Part shown: positions 5,807 to 7,463 of the stretch, piece after piece | How the letters are laid out: the number at the start of each line of letters is the position of its first letter | Numbering within the stretch: position 1 is the first letter of the stretch | Source of the DNA: Desulfobulbaceae bacterium UBA2213 | GTDB taxonomy: Bacteria; Desulfobacterota; Desulfobulbia; Desulfobulbales; Desulfocapsaceae | DNA: 7,463 nt | Assembly (NCBI GenBank): GCA_002327225.1 | Contig: DCUN01000112.1 | Location: 7,028-14,490, forward strand | Reading direction: 5' to 3' | Translations under genes and position numbers: made by a program | Notes under the pieces: generated by a model | Seen by the model: the letters and a program-made list of their open reading frames with translations, nothing else | Databases searched by the model: none | Told to the model about the DNA's origin: nothing

Positions 5807-7270
5807 TTAATTCCTCGTGAGCATGTTACTGAGCATGTCCATCTGTTGAGTAAGAAAAGATCCTTGTGCGTTCAGGCCGCTGACAATTTGTTCCATCGCT
5901 GTGTATTGAGCCCGCAATGAGGCCTCTTTTTTTACCATTCGTGGTTCCATGTTCAGGATCTGGTAATCAATTCGTTTGACAGTCTGATCGTAGCCCTTCT
6001 TCTTACCGGCATAGAGGCCGATGGTGCCACTGGTGACCTCCAGGAGGTACGAGTTGAATTTCTTCATGACCCCATCAACACTGCCTTCGCCGGCCAGCAG
6101 CTTGACGGCGCCCTCAAAATTATTATCGAGGGCCGCGTCCATTTTGATGTTATTCTGGTGCAGGGTGCCGTCCCGTTGCGTTGTGATGCCGAGCTCGGAT
6201 AAGAGTTTGATCGAGCCACTGGTGTTAATCACTGAACTTAAGGCGTTTTGCAGGCTACGTTTAACACCACTGATTGAGGAGTCGCCCCGCAGGACAGCGC
6301 CGAGAAGCGCGACATTCTCAGGGTCCTCTTTGGTGGTGTCTCCTGCAGGTATGTCATAGCCGGATCGTATCCACTCCATGACCTTATTGTAGCTGCTCAC
6401 AAAAGTAGTTAATTTTTCCTTCAGGCCGCTGCTGTCTGGTTTAATCTCCAGCAGGGATGTCGCGTAGGGCGGTGTTTTTGTCGCATCCGCTGCGCTTGCG
6501 GCATTGAGACTGAGGGTCACTCCACTGATAGCCCCGCTGATGGTGTTGCTGTTGCTGACGACTCGTATGCCATCGATATAGGCCTCAGCCTGCTGGGCAT
6601 TTTGGGCCCGATCGGGGGCAGCAAAGGAAGTGGGAGTGGCGCCGGTTGTCAGGGTGCTTGTCGTAGTGAACTCAGTGCCGGAATCGGTTCCTGTGAGCAC
6701 CATGCGGTAGGCGGTGGCGCTGCCTGTGCCGTCATTGATGATGGAAGCCTTGACGCCGGTGGTGGCTGATTGAGTATTGATGGCCGAAGCCAGACCAGTC
6801 AGGGAATTGTTGGTTGAATCGACAGATATGGCGACGCTTGTGCCGGGGGTAAATACAGGTGGGACAGCGGTGTTAAAGCTGCCTTTGGTGATGGTAAAGG
6901 TCCCGCCGCTCAACAGTGCGTCTGTTGGTGATGCCACTCCGCCGCTGATATTCTTCTGCACCTGGGCCAGTTGCTTGACCGCGATATTGTAGCTGCCGCT
7001 GCTGGCGTTAGTGCTGGTGGCGGTAAACGGGGCGTTGGCTGAGAGCGAGACGGTGTTTGAGCGTACCTGACTGGTGAGGGTCATGTCGCTGACCGCGTTT
7101 TTCAGGCTGTCAATGGTGGTCTTGAACTGGGCGTATGCCTCAATGCGGGTGGCAGCAGCTGTCTTCCTGGATTCAAGCCGGGTAATGGGAGCCCGTTCAA
7201 GCTCCATGAGCTGGTTGATGATCTTGTCGGTTTCTATACCGGTGGCAAGTCCGCTGAATGTGATGGCCAT
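5807..7270 (-). CDS. fliD: Flagellar filament cap protein FliD (HAP2)
   Basis: FliD forms the cap at the filament tip and helps exported flagellin fold into place. The 487-residue product has all family parts: N-terminal domain beginning FSGLATGIETDKIINQLME (5-23) with a heptad-rich helix, a flagellin IN-like motif (about 122-200, with SLTGLASAINTQ and VKASIINDGTG), the FliD C-terminal domain (about 225-475) with AEAYIDGIRVV, GAISGVTLSL, LGAVLRGDSSISGVKRSL and LLSELGITTQRDGTL, and a C-terminal coiled coil (430-485). Length is normal. The start ATG at 7270 is supported by AGAGGA seven bases upstream. As expected for FliD there is no Sec signal; it leaves through the flagellar export channel. 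I see no clear sigma28 or sigma54 promoter in the 134 bases upstream. Confidence 0.98.
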   Translation of the reverse strand: MAITFSGLATGIETDKIINQLMELERAPITRLESRKTAAATRIEAYAQFKTTIDSLKNAVSDMTLTSQVRSNTVSLSANAPFTATSTNASSGSYNIAVKQLAQVQKNISGGVASPTDALLSGGTFTITKGSFNTAVPPVFTPGTSVAISVDSTNNSLTGLASAINTQSATTGVKASIINDGTGSATAYRMVLTGTDSGTEFTTTSTLTTGATPTSFAAPDRAQNAQQAEAYIDGIRVVSNSNTISGAISGVTLSLNAASAADATKTPPYATSLLEIKPDSSGLKEKLTTFVSSYNKVMEWIRSGYDIPAGDTTKEDPENVALLGAVLRGDSSISGVKRSLQNALSSVINTSGSIKLLSELGITTQRDGTLHQNNIKMDAALDNNFEGAVKLLAGEGSVDGVMKKFNSYLLEVTSGTIGLYAGKKKGYDQTVKRIDYQILNMEPRMVKKEASLRAQYTAMEQIVSGLNAQGSFLTQQMDMLSNMLTRN

Positions 7271-7337
7271 CTTGTTATCCTCTGAGAAGAAACACCTTTC
7301 CTGTCTGCGGTGAAAAGACCCTTCTCCTCCGCTGTTA

Positions 7338-7368
7338 CCTGATTCCCATGCGGGGCATGGGAATCAGG
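7338..7368. repeat. Perfect 14-bp hairpin in the fliD leader
   Basis: CCTGATTCCCATGC (7338-7351) is followed by a GGG loop (plus strand) and its exact inverse (7355-7368). The stem is far stronger than chance would give, but no T tract follows on either strand, so it is not a standard intrinsic terminator. It lies 67 bases upstream of the fliD start in the gap after the upstream gene. It could protect an mRNA 3' end, form a 5' leader structure for fliD, or be a dispersed palindromic repeat. Confidence 0.75.
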
Positions 7369-7384
7369 GTGATGAAGACGCAGA

Positions 7385-7401
7385 TCGGGCTTCAACCCGA
7401 C
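7385..7401. repeat. Short REP-like palindrome, copy 2
   Basis: TCGGG (7385-7389) and CCCGA (7396-7400) form an inverted repeat around CTTCAA. On the - strand it reads GTCGGGTTGAAGCCCGA, close to the copy at 4220-4236. It begins four bases after the stop of the upstream partial gene and may shape the 3' end of that message. Confidence 0.5.
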
Positions 7402-7404
7402 TGT

Positions 7405-7463
7405 TTACGCCTGGGTATCGACTAAATTCCCACGCAGATCTTCCAGTGTGGCCTGGAGTTTCA
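7405..7463 (-). CDS. C-terminal 18 codons of an upstream flagellar-cluster gene, possibly flaG
   Basis: The - strand frame entering from the window edge reads KLQATLEDLRGNLVDTQA and then TAA (7407-7405). An amphipathic helix ending in G-N-L-V-D followed by a short tail resembles the end of FlaG proteins, and flaG often lies directly before fliD. With only 18 residues visible this is suggestive only; another small flagellar gene is possible, and the frame could even be a chance open stretch, since 18 codons carry little weight. Confidence 0.5.
   Translation of the reverse strand, partial: KLQATLEDLRGNLVDTQA

Noticed and set aside
7271..7404. Sigma28 or sigma54 promoter upstream of fliD
   Set aside because: I looked on the - strand for TAAA...GCCGATAA and for the GG/GC sigma54 pattern and found no convincing match; the promoter is probably upstream of the window.

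Overview
The window shows the 3' half of a Lon protease gene and a two-tRNA transcription unit on the + strand. These converge on a tightly packed late-flagellar gene cluster on the - strand. The gene set is an export chaperone block, two c-di-GMP-binding PilZ proteins, a FliK-like hook-length protein and a stand-alone FlhB C-terminal homologue. With balanced GC and short dispersed palindromes, this suggests a motile Gram-negative of the deltaproteobacterial/Desulfobacterota type. That placement is inference from gene content only.

Layout. 1-1086 (+): C-terminal part of lon, cut by the window edge. 1097-1363 (+): a sigma70-type promoter, tRNA-Val(TAC), tRNA-Asp(GTC) and a strong intrinsic terminator, forming a complete small tRNA operon. 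1372-7463 (-): in transcription order, the last 18 codons of an upstream gene (FlaG-like tail, tentative), fliD, fliS, a FlgN/FliT-like helical protein, a second small helical protein of unknown family, a ~143-bp imperfect palindromic intergenic element, PilZ protein A, PilZ protein B, a FliK-like protein and the FlhB C-terminal homologue. Several junctions overlap or nearly touch (fliS/flgN-like 4 nt, flgN-like/helical gene 1 nt, fliK-like/flhB-like 1-nt gap), which points to translational coupling.

How the genes fit together. FliD caps the growing filament, FliS chaperones flagellin, and the FlgN/FliT-like protein probably escorts another late substrate. FliK and the cytoplasmic domain of FlhB together switch export specificity from rod/hook to filament; here a FliK-like gene sits directly before a free-standing copy of the FlhB cytoplasmic domain. 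The two PilZ proteins probably couple c-di-GMP to motility. No flagellin, full-length FlhB or motor gene lies within the window.

The points most worth a second look are the palindromic element (possible MITE), the truncated FlhB-like protein without the NPTH self-cleavage site paired with FliK, the tandem divergent PilZ pair (one with a probable GTG start), the unassigned helical gene at 4480-4893, and hairpins between genes that could tune expression within the operon.
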